Source: Legionellaceae bacterium (GTDB lineage: Bacteria > Pseudomonadota > Gammaproteobacteria > Legionellales > Legionellaceae). Taken from it: a stretch of DNA of 41,516 bases. The DNA is taken from assembly GCA_018061965.1 (NCBI GenBank), contig JAGOTG010000018.1, positions 1-41,516 of the forward strand, given 5' to 3'. Positions 20,075 through 29,519 of this stretch are shown here, piece by piece. The notes under the pieces were generated by a model, which was given only the letters and a program-made list of their open reading frames with translations, did no database searches and had not been told where the DNA came from. Both the position numbers and the translations under genes were made by a program. Within the stretch, counting starts at the first letter, position 1; every line of letters begins with the position of its first letter.

Positions 20075-20114
20075 TTTGCACAAATCTAATTTGGATTTAA
20101 GCTTGTTGTGCAAA
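20075..20114. repeat. Weak inverted repeat upstream of the MscS gene
   Basis: TTTGCACAA and TTGTGCAAA, a 9-bp pair separated by 22 bases, in the 326-bp gap between ispB and the MscS gene. It could be an operator or a hairpin. The rest of the gap shows nothing I can name. Confidence 0.25.
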
Positions 20115-20302
20115 AATCTTTCCATCCTTTTTAATGCCCGAATCACCGGCCACTACTTTGTTTAAATGAAGCGCGGAATGGGACTTTATTTTGTAGCCAT
20201 TAACGAGCATCCACTTATAATAGCATTATTGAGATAAGCGTCACTCATAACAAAAAAAGAGAAACCTGAATGTATGCACGAGATTTTCTTGCCAACAAAT
20301 GC

Positions 20303-21271
20303 TTAATGTTCGCGTTCAATCGCATAATGGGCAATGCCTGCCAGAGCGTCTTTATAAGCGGATGCAGGCAACACTTCTAGTGCTGATATAGCTTGATCCA
20401 CTTCTTCTCGCGCTCTGTTTTTTGTAAAGGCAATGGCATCGGTGGCAGCCAGGGCTTCTAGAATTTGTGGGAGATGTTCGCGTCCGCCTTGAGTGATGCT
20501 GAGGCGAATTTTTTGTTGTTGTTCTGGGGTGCTCTTTTGCAAAGCATACAATAAGGGGAGGGTGACTTTTCCGCCTGCTAAATCATCACCAATATTCTTC
20601 CCGATGGTTTTAGCATCTGAGCAATAATCCAATGCATCGTCAATCAATTGAAATGCATTTCCAAGATGTAAACCATAAGCATATAAACCTTTTACTATCG
20701 CATCGTCTGCTTTGGCAAGCATAGCTCCACTGGCCGTCGATGCCGCAAAGAGTAAGGATGTTTTAGCGTGAATGACTGCAAAATATTCGTCGATACTCAA
20801 TTTGTCATTATGCTGATGCGACAATTGCATGATTTCTCCGCGCGCGATTTGATGGGAGATATCTGTGAGCAGAGTCATAATGGACATATTGCCGATGGCA
20901 ATCATTAATTGCATATACAGCGTAAATAAATAATCGCCTACCAAAATACTGGCTTTTGAACCCCAGATGCCGTGTGCAGTCTGCTGACCGCGGCGTAATG
21001 TGGATTCATCTACGACATCATCATGCAGGAGTGTTGCAGTATGGAAGAACTCGATCATCGCTGCTAAGAGAATATGCTGTTGGCCTGGATAATGGCAGGC
21101 CTGGCTAGAGAGTAATACCAATAAAGGCCGTAGGCGCTTACCACCACTCTGAATAATATGATTGGCTAAATTATCAATGAGATCATGGTTGCCCTGTATT
21201 TTTTCGACGATCAAGCGATTCATCGCTTCAAAGTCATCACTCACAAGTGCTTTTGAATGATGAATTGACAT
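20303..21271 (-). CDS. ispB: Octaprenyl (polyprenyl) diphosphate synthase
   Basis: 322 residues with the two Asp-rich motifs of trans-prenyltransferases, D-D-V-V-D at 84-88 and D-D-A-L-D near residue 215, and G-G-K-R-L-R-P near the N-terminus. It extends farnesyl diphosphate with isopentenyl units to make the quinone side chain. Small residues before the first motif (F-F-H-T-A-T) fit a long-chain product. It often neighbours rplU-rpmA-obgE in gammaproteobacteria; here it lies 8 kb away. The small lysine-rich gene is divergent from it. Confidence 0.93.
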   Translation of the reverse strand: MSIHHSKALVSDDFEAMNRLIVEKIQGNHDLIDNLANHIIQSGGKRLRPLLVLLSSQACHYPGQQHILLAAMIEFFHTATLLHDDVVDESTLRRGQQTAHGIWGSKASILVGDYLFTLYMQLMIAIGNMSIMTLLTDISHQIARGEIMQLSHQHNDKLSIDEYFAVIHAKTSLLFAASTASGAMLAKADDAIVKGLYAYGLHLGNAFQLIDDALDYCSDAKTIGKNIGDDLAGGKVTLPLLYALQKSTPEQQQKIRLSITQGGREHLPQILEALAATDAIAFTKNRAREEVDQAISALEVLPASAYKDALAGIAHYAIEREH

Positions 21272-21389
21272 GCAGAAATCCCGGAAATTTTATCACCTCG
21301 AAGTATACCGTTTTTGATGAATGACTACAATCTGCAATATCTCATTAATTCTGCTAAAATTAGCGGTCTATCGATAGTAGGAGTGAAAT

Positions 21390-21488
21390 ATGAGTAAGAG
21401 TCTGGATAAAAAGAAAGATACCAAGAAAAAGCCGGCAAAAACAGCTGCTGAGAAACGTACAGAAAAACGCGCTAAAAAGAAAGCATGA
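21390..21488 (+). CDS. Very small lysine-rich protein (32 residues)
   Basis: Starts M-S-K-S-L-D-K-K-K and ends K-R-A-K-K-K-A; over a third of residues are Lys or Arg. TAGGAG lies seven bases ahead of the ATG. The M-S-K-S opening with a K-K-x-P-A-K-T-x-x-E-K-R core is a pattern I recall from small conserved proteobacterial proteins of unknown role, possibly nucleic-acid binding. It is too short to be found by size-filtered gene callers. It has its own space between two leftward genes, with ispB divergent. Confidence 0.65.
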   Translation: MSKSLDKKKDTKKKPAKTAAEKRTEKRAKKKA

Positions 21489-21523
21489 GTTAATGCGCTA
21501 GGGGATTGCGGGTAGGATGTGAT

Positions 21524-22423
21524 TTATTGATTTGCCAATAAAGCATTGGCGACTTTGGATTGGTTTTTTCGACCCAATATTTTGCAAATCATATCACCCG
21601 CAGCCACCACTTTGAAAATATCTACCCCAGTTTGCAAACCCAAACCATGCATCAAATATAACACATCTTCCGTTGCGACATTGCCACTGGCGCCGCGAGC
21701 ATAAGGACAGCCTCCCAAGCCTGCAACGGCAGAATCAAAACGGCGGACCCCGGCTTGGAGTGCTTGATGAATATTAGCAACGGCTTGTCCATAGGTATCA
21801 TGAAAATGCATGGCCACGTTTTGGATGGGAATGTCTTGTTTGAGGGTATCAATTAAGCGTTGGGTTTGTTTGGGGGTACCGACGCCAATCGTATCTCCCA
21901 AATCAATTTCATCGACTCCAAGTCGGAGTAATTGTTGCGCCACGGCCAGCACTTGCTTGGGTGAAATTTCTCCCTCATAGGGACAGCCCAAAGCACAAGA
22001 AATATAGGCGCGGACCCAGATATGGTGAGTTTTCGCCAAATGCATGACAGGTTCAAACCGCGCAATGCTTTCTTGAATCGAGCACTGAATATTGCGTTGA
22101 TTGAACGACTCACTGGCGGCAGTAAAAATGGCAATTTCTTTTGCGCCAGCTTGCAGAGCTTGTTGCATGCGGCTTTCATTGGGAATGAGTGCGGAAAAAT
22201 GAATATGCGGCGGTTTTTGAATATCGCGAAATACCAATTCACTGTCGGCAAGTTGTGGAATGGCCTTGGGCGACACAAAACTGGTGGCTTCAATATGTTG
22301 CAAACCGGTTTGGCTTAAGAGATTAATAAACTCTATTTTATGCTTGGTTGGAACAAAATTTGTTTCATTTTGCAGACCGTCACGGGGACCAACTTCCAAT
22401 AAAATCACATCCGTTTGGCTCAT
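21524..22423 (-). CDS. mvaB: Hydroxymethylglutaryl-CoA lyase
   Basis: 299 residues beginning with the metal-site motif E-V-G-P-R-D-G-L-Q-N-E and ending with G-L-G-G-C-P-Y-A-x-G-A-S-G-N, which carries the catalytic Cys of this family. It splits HMG-CoA to acetoacetate and acetyl-CoA, the last step of leucine breakdown. Its ATG overlaps the mccA stop by four bases, so translation is coupled. It is the last gene of the leftward leucine cluster. Confidence 0.95.
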   Translation of the reverse strand: MSQTDVILLEVGPRDGLQNETNFVPTKHKIEFINLLSQTGLQHIEATSFVSPKAIPQLADSELVFRDIQKPPHIHFSALIPNESRMQQALQAGAKEIAIFTAASESFNQRNIQCSIQESIARFEPVMHLAKTHHIWVRAYISCALGCPYEGEISPKQVLAVAQQLLRLGVDEIDLGDTIGVGTPKQTQRLIDTLKQDIPIQNVAMHFHDTYGQAVANIHQALQAGVRRFDSAVAGLGGCPYARGASGNVATEDVLYLMHGLGLQTGVDIFKVVAAGDMICKILGRKNQSKVANALLANQ

Positions 22424-24381
22424 AACGGCTCCAAAGCTGCGAGCGTTGCGCCTTCTTGAACTTGGGCTCCCACTGGATAAAATATTTCTTGCACCGTACC
22501 AGCATGTGGAGCGTGAATGGTATGCTCCATTTTCATGGCTTCTAACACGATCAATGCTTCTCCGGATTCTACGGATTCCCCTAATTGCTTTAATACCGCC
22601 ACCACGGTTCCTGGCATCGGTGCTGTCAATTCTGGCCTATGATTGAGCGTGGATTGACTCTGATGCGAGGTGACGCGTTGTAGTTCTATAGGTTCCTCTT
22701 CCAGATAGACTGTGAGGGTATCACCCAATTCGTCATAGTAATAATGACGTTGTTCGCGGCCATTATCTAAGCTCACCTTATCTTGGGTGCATAGGATGGT
22801 GAATTCACAGGTAGCAGCCGTTTGATCTGGGAATGTGATACGTAATTGCTGCAAACTAAGCGGCGTGATCAGGAGCGTAAAATTTTGTGCTTGGTAGCGA
22901 TAATACCAACGCCAGGCACCGGGGCTATGCATTTGCCAGCCAAAACTTGCCTGATATATCGGGTCCAAATTGTGGCTCAAAGCTGCGTAGTTAATGGCGC
23001 TGGCGGCGGATAAGGCCCAGAATATGTCAGCCTGAGGTATGGTAATTGGGTTATCCTGTAAAAAATGTGTGGTGTAGGTATTCGCTGCGAATTGCGGGTT
23101 TTGTAAAATTCCCAATAAAAAACTGCGATTGGTTTTGACGCCGCCTACATGATAATGCTGTAAGGCTGCAATGAGCCGTTGTATCGCATCGCTACGGTCT
23201 GTACCCCATGCAATGATTTTTGCAATCATGGGATCGTAGTAAATGGAAATATTGGAATGTTCTTCTATGCCTGTATCGATGCGCAGATTGGTCTCGTTGG
23301 GTGTTCTTAAAAAGCGGATTTGTCCAGTAGACGGTAGGAATTCGTGAGCGGGATCTTCCGCATATAAACGACATTCGATAGCATGTCCGCGCATAGGAAT
23401 GTCTGCTTGCGAGCAGGGGAGTGGTTCATTGGCGGCTATTTTAATTTGCCAGGCGACCAGGTCGAGACCAGAGATCATCTCAGAAACAGGGTGCTCTACT
23501 TGTAGTCGGGTATTCATTTCCATGAAATAAAAATGTTCATTGTTTTCAACCAGGCATTCCACTGTGCCTGCACCGCGGTATTGGATTGCTTTGGCAACCG
23601 CAATCGCAGCATCGGTCATTTGTTGTCGCAGTTCTGGTGCAAGCTGTGCAGCAGGCGCTTCTTCTATGACTTTTTGATGACGACGTTGAATCGAACAATC
23701 GCGTTCAAATACATGCACAGTTTGGCCAAAATTATCGGCCATAATTTGAATTTCAATATGGCGCGGGTTTTGAATGAGTTTTTCCAAGATAATCGTATCA
23801 TCGGCAAAATAAGCTGACGATTCACGCCGTGCTGCGGCCAATTCAGTGAGGAATTCTGTGTGGCTATGGACTGCGCGCATACCTTTGCCGCCTCCGCCAT
23901 TCGCAGCTTTGATCAGGAGAGGAAAGCCAATTTTATGGGCTTCTGTCAGCAAATGTTGGTCAGATTGTTCTGTCCCATGATAACCCGGAATGAGAGGGAT
24001 CGCTGTTTGGGCCAAATGTTGCTTGGCAAGTTGTTTGGAGCCCATAATTTCTAGGGCTTGCACAGAAGGACCAATAAAAACAATCCCAGCTTTTGCACAA
24101 GCTTGTGCAAAAGCTGGGTTTTCAGATAAAAACCCATAGCCTGGATGGATGGCTTCTGCTTTACACTCTTGAGCAATTTTTAAAATGGCATCGATATTCA
24201 GATAACTGTCGATGGCCGGTGCCGGTCCTAAATAGAATGCTTCATCGGCTTCACTGACATGAAGGCTCTGTTCATCTGCAGCAGAATAAACGGCCACCGT
24301 GGCAATGCCCATAGTGCGTGCGGTGCGGATAATGCGACAAGCAATTTCTCCGCGATTGGTAATGAGTAGTTTGCGAAACAT
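22420..24381 (-). CDS. mccA: Methylcrotonyl-CoA carboxylase biotin-containing (alpha) subunit
   Basis: 653 residues from the ATG at 24381 (M-F-R-K-L-L-I-T-N-R-G-E-I-A). A longer frame to 24459 runs into the preceding gene and is rejected. The biotin carboxylase and ATP-grasp domains fill the first 450 residues (G-G-G-G-K-G-M-R; E-M-N-T-R-L-Q-V-E-H). The C-terminal biotinyl domain has E-A-M-K-M with the target Lys at residue 617. With the mccB product it carboxylates 3-methylcrotonyl-CoA. Propionyl- or geranyl-CoA carboxylase would look similar, but the neighbours favour methylcrotonyl-CoA. It begins two bases after the hydratase stop. Confidence 0.93.
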   Translation of the reverse strand: MFRKLLITNRGEIACRIIRTARTMGIATVAVYSAADEQSLHVSEADEAFYLGPAPAIDSYLNIDAILKIAQECKAEAIHPGYGFLSENPAFAQACAKAGIVFIGPSVQALEIMGSKQLAKQHLAQTAIPLIPGYHGTEQSDQHLLTEAHKIGFPLLIKAANGGGGKGMRAVHSHTEFLTELAAARRESSAYFADDTIILEKLIQNPRHIEIQIMADNFGQTVHVFERDCSIQRRHQKVIEEAPAAQLAPELRQQMTDAAIAVAKAIQYRGAGTVECLVENNEHFYFMEMNTRLQVEHPVSEMISGLDLVAWQIKIAANEPLPCSQADIPMRGHAIECRLYAEDPAHEFLPSTGQIRFLRTPNETNLRIDTGIEEHSNISIYYDPMIAKIIAWGTDRSDAIQRLIAALQHYHVGGVKTNRSFLLGILQNPQFAANTYTTHFLQDNPITIPQADIFWALSAASAINYAALSHNLDPIYQASFGWQMHSPGAWRWYYRYQAQNFTLLITPLSLQQLRITFPDQTAATCEFTILCTQDKVSLDNGREQRHYYYDELGDTLTVYLEEEPIELQRVTSHQSQSTLNHRPELTAPMPGTVVAVLKQLGESVESGEALIVLEAMKMEHTIHAPHAGTVQEIFYPVGAQVQEGATLAALEPL

Positions 24382-24383
24382 GC

Positions 24384-25157
24384 TTATCCTGCCGAACGGT
24401 TTAAAAATAAGTGTAATGCATTTTGTGCTTCTTTGGATACGCGAATTTTTGCAATCCATTCAGCAGTGTGCTGGACTATATCTGGATCAATAGGATGAGC
24501 CTGCACATATTGCACCAGTGCTTTGGCTTGGCAGAGGGCTTGCTCCGGCTTTTGACTTAAGGTTTTGGCTTGCGCGAAACCTAGCGTGCGTAATTCGGCC
24601 TCAGGAACAATGTGATGAATGAGCTGCATGGATTGCGCTTGTGGTGCATAAAAGATCTCTGCGCTTAGGAACAAAGCTTTGGCCATGCGTGCGCCAATCG
24701 CTTGGATAACATAGGGGCTGATGACAGCTGGAATGAGACCGAGATTCACTTCAGAAAAACAGAATTTGGCTTGTTCTGTTGCAAACACCATATCGCAGGC
24801 TGCAATGAGACCAATCCCGCCGCCAAATGTTGCACCATGAACCAATGCAATCGTAGGTTTGGGGCTTTGATAGAGTTTGTGTAATGTTTGGGCAAATTTT
24901 AAGGCGTCTGCTTGATTGTCGTTTTCATTCATACTGGCCATGCGTTGCATCCAAGCTAAATCTGCACCAGCAGAAAAATGCTTGCCATTGGCTTGGAGCA
25001 CAATGATGCGAATATCGGGTTGTTCGAGTGCGTGATCCAAAGCGTGGTCTAATTCTACTAAGAGCTCATCATCAAATGCATTGTGTTTTTCGCTGTTATT
25101 AAAAGTGATGAGAAACACTTGTTCCTTCTGTTCCGTCAGTAATTTACGCATGGTCAC
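24384..25157 (-). CDS. liuC: Enoyl-CoA hydratase family, probable methylglutaconyl-CoA hydratase
   Basis: 257 residues from the GTG at 25157, or 255 from the ATG at 25151. The crotonase fold shows the oxyanion-hole stretches H-F-S-A-G-A-D-L and [10 protein letters not shown]. Its start overlaps the mccB stop, and mccA follows at once, so by context it hydrates 3-methylglutaconyl-CoA to HMG-CoA between the carboxylase and lyase steps. The substrate is inferred from the operon; sequence alone gives only the superfamily. Confidence 0.88.
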   Translation of the reverse strand: MTMRKLLTEQKEQVFLITFNNSEKHNAFDDELLVELDHALDHALEQPDIRIIVLQANGKHFSAGADLAWMQRMASMNENDNQADALKFAQTLHKLYQSPKPTIALVHGATFGGGIGLIAACDMVFATEQAKFCFSEVNLGLIPAVISPYVIQAIGARMAKALFLSAEIFYAPQAQSMQLIHHIVPEAELRTLGFAQAKTLSQKPEQALCQAKALVQYVQAHPIDPDIVQHTAEWIAKIRVSKEAQNALHLFLNRSAG

Positions 25158-26761
25158 ATCCTAAAAATACCAAATTCAGTCGCTGGGATAGGGGCATTGA
25201 GGCTGGCTGACAAACTCAGGCCTAAAATTTTACGCGTGTCCTCAGGTGCAATGACCCCATCGTCCCATAAACGAGCACTGGCATAATAAGGCGATCCCTG
25301 CGTTTCAAATTGTTCGCGTAAAGGGGCTTTGAAGGCGGCTTCTTCTTCAGCTGACCAAGATTTGTTTTGCTTGAGATATTTTTCACGATTGATTTCGGCC
25401 ATGACAGAGGCTGCTTGCTCCCCGCCCATGACGGAAATACGAGCATTAGGCCATGACCATAGCAATCTTGGACCATAAGCTCGGCCACACATAGCATAAT
25501 TTCCCGCGCCAAAACTGCCACCAATGATGACGGTGAATTTGGGTACGGCAGCGCAGGCGACGGCGGTGACCATTTTTGCGCCATGCTTGGCAATGCCGGC
25601 TGCTTCGTATTTACTGCCAACCATAAAGCCGGTGATGTTTTGGAGAAATACCAGCGGAATACCGCGTTTTGCACACAGTTGAATGAATTGAGTGCCTTTG
25701 AGTGCGGATTCTCCAAAGAGAATGCCATTGTTGGCTATGATACCGATGGGGTACCCATAGAGGTGAGCAAAGCCGCATACTAGGGTGCTGCCATATAGCG
25801 CCTTGAACTCATCAAATTCTGAACCATCTACCAGCCGTGCAATGACATCGCGGCAGTCAAAAGGTTTACGCGGATCGGTCGGGATGATGCCATATAGTTC
25901 TTGCGGATCGTACAAGGGTTCCCGACTGGCAATTCTCTGTACCGTGAGGGGTTTTTTCCGATTGAGTGCTTTGACCGCATCTCTAGCGAGGGCCAATGCA
26001 TGCAAATCATTGTCTGCATAATAATCCGCGACCCCAGATTGACGACAATGGATGTCGGCGCCACCCAATTCTTCGGCGGAAATGATTTCGCCGGTGGCTG
26101 CTTTGACTAGAGGCGGGCCGCCTAAGAAAATAGTGGATTGTTTGCCAACCATGATGGATACGTCGGCCATGGCTGGGACATACGCGCCACCTGCCGTGCA
26201 AGAACCCATGACCACGGCAATTTGCGGAATGTTTTGTGCAGACAGACGCGCTTGGTTGTAGAAAATACGTCCGAAATGATCGCGATCTGGGAATACCTGA
26301 TCTTGTAAGGGTAAAAAAGCGCCGCCTGAATCTACGATATAGATACAAGGTAAATGATTTTCTTGCGCAATTTCTTGCGCCCGCAGATGTTTTTTGACGG
26401 TCAATGGGTAATACGCGCCGCCTTTGACCGTTGCATCATTGATCGCAATCAAACATTCTTGGCCCGCTATTTTCCCCAAACCGGTGATGATACCCGCTGC
26501 TGGAACTGGGTCAGGATATACTTGATAAGCGGCCAATTGCGATAACTCTAAAAACGGGCTGCCAGGATCGAGTAATTGAGCCAAGCGCTCGCGGGGTAAC
26601 AGTTTGCCTTGTTGTTGATGACGCTGCCGAGCTGCTTCGCCGCCCCCTTGTGCAATATCTGAAATTTTACTACGTAACTCATTGACCAATGCTTGCATAG
26701 CCGCGGCATTGCTTTTAAATTCTTTGGATTGTGGGTTGAGTTGATTGACTAAAATAGCCAT
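25154..26761 (-). CDS. mccB: Methylcrotonyl-CoA carboxylase carboxyltransferase (beta) subunit
   Basis: 535 residues, the usual length. The carboxyltransferase fold shows C-x-A-G-G-A-Y-x-P-A-M in the first half and the oxyanion region [15 protein letters not shown] in the second, both typical of MCC beta subunits. An AAGGA site precedes the ATG. It overlaps the hydratase gene and follows the small membrane protein by 12 bases, within a tightly packed leftward operon. Confidence 0.95.
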   Translation of the reverse strand: MAILVNQLNPQSKEFKSNAAAMQALVNELRSKISDIAQGGGEAARQRHQQQGKLLPRERLAQLLDPGSPFLELSQLAAYQVYPDPVPAAGIITGLGKIAGQECLIAINDATVKGGAYYPLTVKKHLRAQEIAQENHLPCIYIVDSGGAFLPLQDQVFPDRDHFGRIFYNQARLSAQNIPQIAVVMGSCTAGGAYVPAMADVSIMVGKQSTIFLGGPPLVKAATGEIISAEELGGADIHCRQSGVADYYADNDLHALALARDAVKALNRKKPLTVQRIASREPLYDPQELYGIIPTDPRKPFDCRDVIARLVDGSEFDEFKALYGSTLVCGFAHLYGYPIGIIANNGILFGESALKGTQFIQLCAKRGIPLVFLQNITGFMVGSKYEAAGIAKHGAKMVTAVACAAVPKFTVIIGGSFGAGNYAMCGRAYGPRLLWSWPNARISVMGGEQAASVMAEINREKYLKQNKSWSAEEEAAFKAPLREQFETQGSPYYASARLWDDGVIAPEDTRKILGLSLSASLNAPIPATEFGIFRM

Positions 26762-26773
26762 GGTACAAATCCT

Positions 26774-27121
26774 TTATTGGCTTAATAAACGTGACAAAGC
26801 AGCAATGATCCATAATACCCAAATGCTTTGAATCAAATAAGAGGGCATCTTTTTTTTGATACCCCAATATACAGCGGTTGGAAGGGCGACGATCACAATA
26901 GGTGTCAGAGCCAAAGCAAGGATATGGCGTAAATGCAACGCCACAGGTCCGGAATTTAATACTTCACTTAATGCATAATCCAGAGTGAGATCAATTTGGC
27001 TGACCCAGCCAGCTATTGTTTTAGTAAATGAGGAAAAATAAATGGCACAAAGTGTAAAGAAACAATATAGGCCATAGATGATGTAGTATTGAGTGTATTG
27101 GTTTTTTTTACTGCGCTTCAT
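26774..27121 (-). CDS. Small membrane protein of unknown function
   Basis: 115 residues with a basic N-terminus (M-K-R-S-K-K-N) and three hydrophobic segments near residues 12-32, 64-86 and 95-112. No family is recognised. It sits inside the leucine operon, 12 bases before mccB, and AGGGA precedes the ATG. Co-transcription suggests a link to the pathway or to the membrane, but nothing in the sequence shows which. A palindrome (27149-27188) separates it from the thiolase gene. Confidence 0.6.
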   Translation of the reverse strand: MKRSKKNQYTQYYIIYGLYCFFTLCAIYFSSFTKTIAGWVSQIDLTLDYALSEVLNSGPVALHLRHILALALTPIVIVALPTAVYWGIKKKMPSYLIQSIWVLWIIAALSRLLSQ

Positions 27122-27148
27122 TTTATATCCCTAATATTCTAGTTCATC

Positions 27149-27188
27149 CGAGCCGCGACCTTAGGGGAGCGGAAACGGTCACGGCTCG
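27149..27188. repeat. Palindromic repeat between thiolase and membrane-protein genes
   Basis: Arms CGAGCCGCGACC and GGTCACGGCTCG pair over 12 bp with one mismatch around a 16-base purine-rich loop. There is no T-run on the minus strand, so it may be a repeat or an attenuator, not a full terminator. Confidence 0.55.
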
Positions 27189-27204
27189 TTTATTCAATCA
27201 GTCG

Positions 27205-28392
27205 TTAAACGAGTAATTCAATCGCCATTGCTGTAGCCTCTCCGCCACCAATGCAGAGTGCGGCGACGCCTTTGGTTTTATGTTGAGTGCGTAGAGCATG
27301 GATCAAAGTAACCAAAATTCTTGCGCCTGAAGCGCCAATGGGATGCCCCAAAGCACACGCGCCGCCATGAATGTTGACAGATTTTGGGTCCAGCTCTAAG
27401 GCTTTGATTGCAGCCATAGCGACGACGGCAAAGGCTTCATTGATTTCATACAAATCCACGCTTTGACTCGTCCATCCAGCGCGCTCAAGCACTTTTTTGA
27501 TGGCAGAAATAGGTGCGATGGTGAAATTGTGAGGCTCCTGAGAATGCGTGCTTTGCGCTACAATTCTAGCCAACGGACGTAATCCTCGTTTCTGTGCCTC
27601 CGTAGCAGTCATGAGAATGAGACTGGCTGCACCATCTGCAATGGCGCTGGAGCTGGCTGGTGTGATGCTGCCTTGGGGATGGAAGCTTGGTTTTAATTGC
27701 GGCACTTTGGCAATTTTTTTCGGATCAGGATTTTCATCTTGAGAGATGATGATGTCTCCCGTCTTGCTGGTAACAGTAACCGGGACAATCTCTGCGGTAA
27801 ATGCGCCGGTGGCTTGTGCTTGGAGGGCGCGTTGCATGGATTCGATAGCAAACGTATCTTGTTGGGCGCGATCAAATTGATATTCTTTGGCGGTTTCTTC
27901 TGCAAAACAGCCCATGAGTTTGCCTGGTTCGTACGCGTCCTCCAAACCATCCAGAAACATATGATCTTTGATTTCGCCATGGCCTAAACGATACCCAGTT
28001 CGTGCTTTGCTGAGCAAATACGGCGCCAAGCTCATGCTTTCCATTCCGGAAGCCAAAACAATTTTGGCTGATCCGGCGCGGATCAAATCATGGCCGAACA
28101 TCACGGATTTCATGCCTGATCCACACATTTTATTCAGAGTGGTGGCACCTGTGCTATACGGAATATTAGCCAAAATAGCTGCTTGTCGCGCAGGCGCTTG
28201 CCCGATACCGGCTTGTAACACACAACCTGAAATTACCTCATCGATATCGTTGGGGGAAAGTTGTGCAGCTGATAGAGCCGCTTGATGGGCGAAACTACCC
28301 AGTTTGGGCGCTGATAAAGTGGATAAACCGCCTAAAAATGCACCAATAGGGGTTCTTTGGGCTGCAACAATGACAATATCCTCTGAACTCAT
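27205..28392 (-). CDS. atoB: Acetyl-CoA C-acetyltransferase (thiolase)
   Basis: 395 residues from the ATG at 28392; a GTG nine bases upstream is possible. The active-site N-K-M-C-G-S-G-M-K gives Cys90. The C-terminal G-H-P-I-G-A-S-G-A-R and C-I-G-G-G-x-A motifs supply the catalytic His and second Cys. It interconverts two acetyl-CoA and acetoacetyl-CoA. As first gene of the leucine cluster it could use acetoacetyl-CoA derived from acetoacetate. A minus-strand TATAAT at 28424-28429 is a likely -10 box for the operon. The biosynthetic or degradative direction cannot be told from sequence, and the symbol is by function only. Confidence 0.92.
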   Translation of the reverse strand: MSSEDIVIVAAQRTPIGAFLGGLSTLSAPKLGSFAHQAALSAAQLSPNDIDEVISGCVLQAGIGQAPARQAAILANIPYSTGATTLNKMCGSGMKSVMFGHDLIRAGSAKIVLASGMESMSLAPYLLSKARTGYRLGHGEIKDHMFLDGLEDAYEPGKLMGCFAEETAKEYQFDRAQQDTFAIESMQRALQAQATGAFTAEIVPVTVTSKTGDIIISQDENPDPKKIAKVPQLKPSFHPQGSITPASSSAIADGAASLILMTATEAQKRGLRPLARIVAQSTHSQEPHNFTIAPISAIKKVLERAGWTSQSVDLYEINEAFAVVAMAAIKALELDPKSVNIHGGACALGHPIGASGARILVTLIHALRTQHKTKGVAALCIGGGEATAMAIELLV

Positions 28393-28500
28393 GTTTTTCA
28401 CTTTTTTACCGAACCTGGTTTATATTATACTTCTTGACAGGATTTGTGAAGGAATGATGGTGTACGCCGTACGTTCTATAATTAAAGGGAATAAAAATTC

Positions 28501-29187
28501 ATGAAGCGATTAGTGCTGTGGGGCCACCATTTAGATGAATATCGAGATATGTTTGATTTGCCGCAAGCAGCGCTGGGTATGCGATTTTTAGAATTCCAGA
28601 GTGGTGTCAGTGCGTTTCAAGCGGATTTACGCAGTCAGGCTGCGCATTTGGTCAGCTATGATGCTTGGTTTGATTTGAGCAATGAAGCTTTGCAACAAAA
28701 AGCGGAAGCCAGCTTTGCCGAGCGATTAACTCAGATTACACAGCGATCCGAAGAATTTGATTTGAGTCGTTACGCGGGCAGTTTAGATAAATTAGTGGCT
28801 TATCGGCGCCAGGGTATGGCAGATTTTCTTCAAGATTATGATTTGGGACATGCAGAAGGGCGTTACCTGTATGCAGCTCAAACCACATTACCTTTTGCAG
28901 ATTTTTTCTTTGATTATGCTTTGAGTGCGCATCATTTTTTTTCTGCAACAGCGCCTCAATCGGTGGATTATCATGTGGAAACCATTGAAGAGTTGGCGCG
29001 TGCGGCGAAAGACGTACGGATTTTCCCGTTGGTTGATGCACAAGGTGTGCCGTCTGAGTTATTGGGGCCGGTCATCTTAGCCTTGCAACGAAAAAACTAT
29101 GGTATGGAGGTGCGCAATGTGGCCTATCATTTGCAGCCTAGGGGGAATGCTATGTTGCGGATTTGGGCACAGCAGTGTTCGGTGTGA
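28501..29187 (+). CDS. Conserved protein of unknown function
   Basis: 228 residues opening M-K-R-L-V-L-W-G-H-H-L-D-E-Y and closing with Q-P-R-G-N-A-M-L-R-I-W-A, edges that look strongly conserved though I can assign no domain. There is no signal peptide or membrane segment, so it should be cytoplasmic. AAAGGG lies about ten bases before the ATG, and a TATAAT at 28477-28482 may be its -10 box. It diverges from the thiolase operon. I recall similar proteins in Legionella and Coxiella annotated only as hypothetical. Confidence 0.6.
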   Translation: MKRLVLWGHHLDEYRDMFDLPQAALGMRFLEFQSGVSAFQADLRSQAAHLVSYDAWFDLSNEALQQKAEASFAERLTQITQRSEEFDLSRYAGSLDKLVAYRRQGMADFLQDYDLGHAEGRYLYAAQTTLPFADFFFDYALSAHHFFSATAPQSVDYHVETIEELARAAKDVRIFPLVDAQGVPSELLGPVILALQRKNYGMEVRNVAYHLQPRGNAMLRIWAQQCSV

Positions 29188-29519
29188 TGATGGTGTCGCC
29201 ATAAATACCTTACATGTATACATTTTCAGAAGTGTAGTGCACGGAGGTCAGAAGGCGACTTCATTCGTTCATAAACCAAGTTGCTGGTAGCCGAAATATC
29301 ACGCCCAGAAAAAACTAATTGGCGTCGATTCGTCACTCCCACAATTAGCGCGGCTGTGGTCAGTTGGCGCTACAGCTCCAGAAAAACTGACTGTTGATGC
29401 TAGGGTCCATATATGTCAACACACCGTAGTGGAGTGTAGCGGCTCTGTTGCAATAATTGCCACAGGCATATTTTAAAGTATACAATTCGGACTTATTACT
29501 TATCCGTAGAATTTTGACC
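29188..29519. other. Intergenic region without a recognisable gene
   Basis: Both strands were read for coding, tRNA and strong hairpins, and none was convincing. GGCTCTGTTGCAA at 29442-29454 resembles the outer end of an IS6-family element (compare the end at 32660-32674). It marks the start of the accessory stretch that runs to about 32717. Confidence 0.3.

Noticed and set aside
22260..22646. Long antisense open frame over mvaB-mccA
   Set aside because: It is antisense to two well-conserved genes and reflects their codon bias.
25222..25728. 168-codon frame on the same strand inside mccB
   Set aside because: It is an out-of-frame shadow of the conserved carboxyltransferase gene.
28434..28439. 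TTGACA as -35 box for the gene at 28501
   Set aside because: The nearest TATAAT (28477-28482) is 37 bases away, far from the 17-base norm.
29310..29350. tRNA-like 3-prime end (GTCGATTCGTCACTCCCACAA)
   Set aside because: No matching acceptor, D or anticodon arms can be folded upstream.
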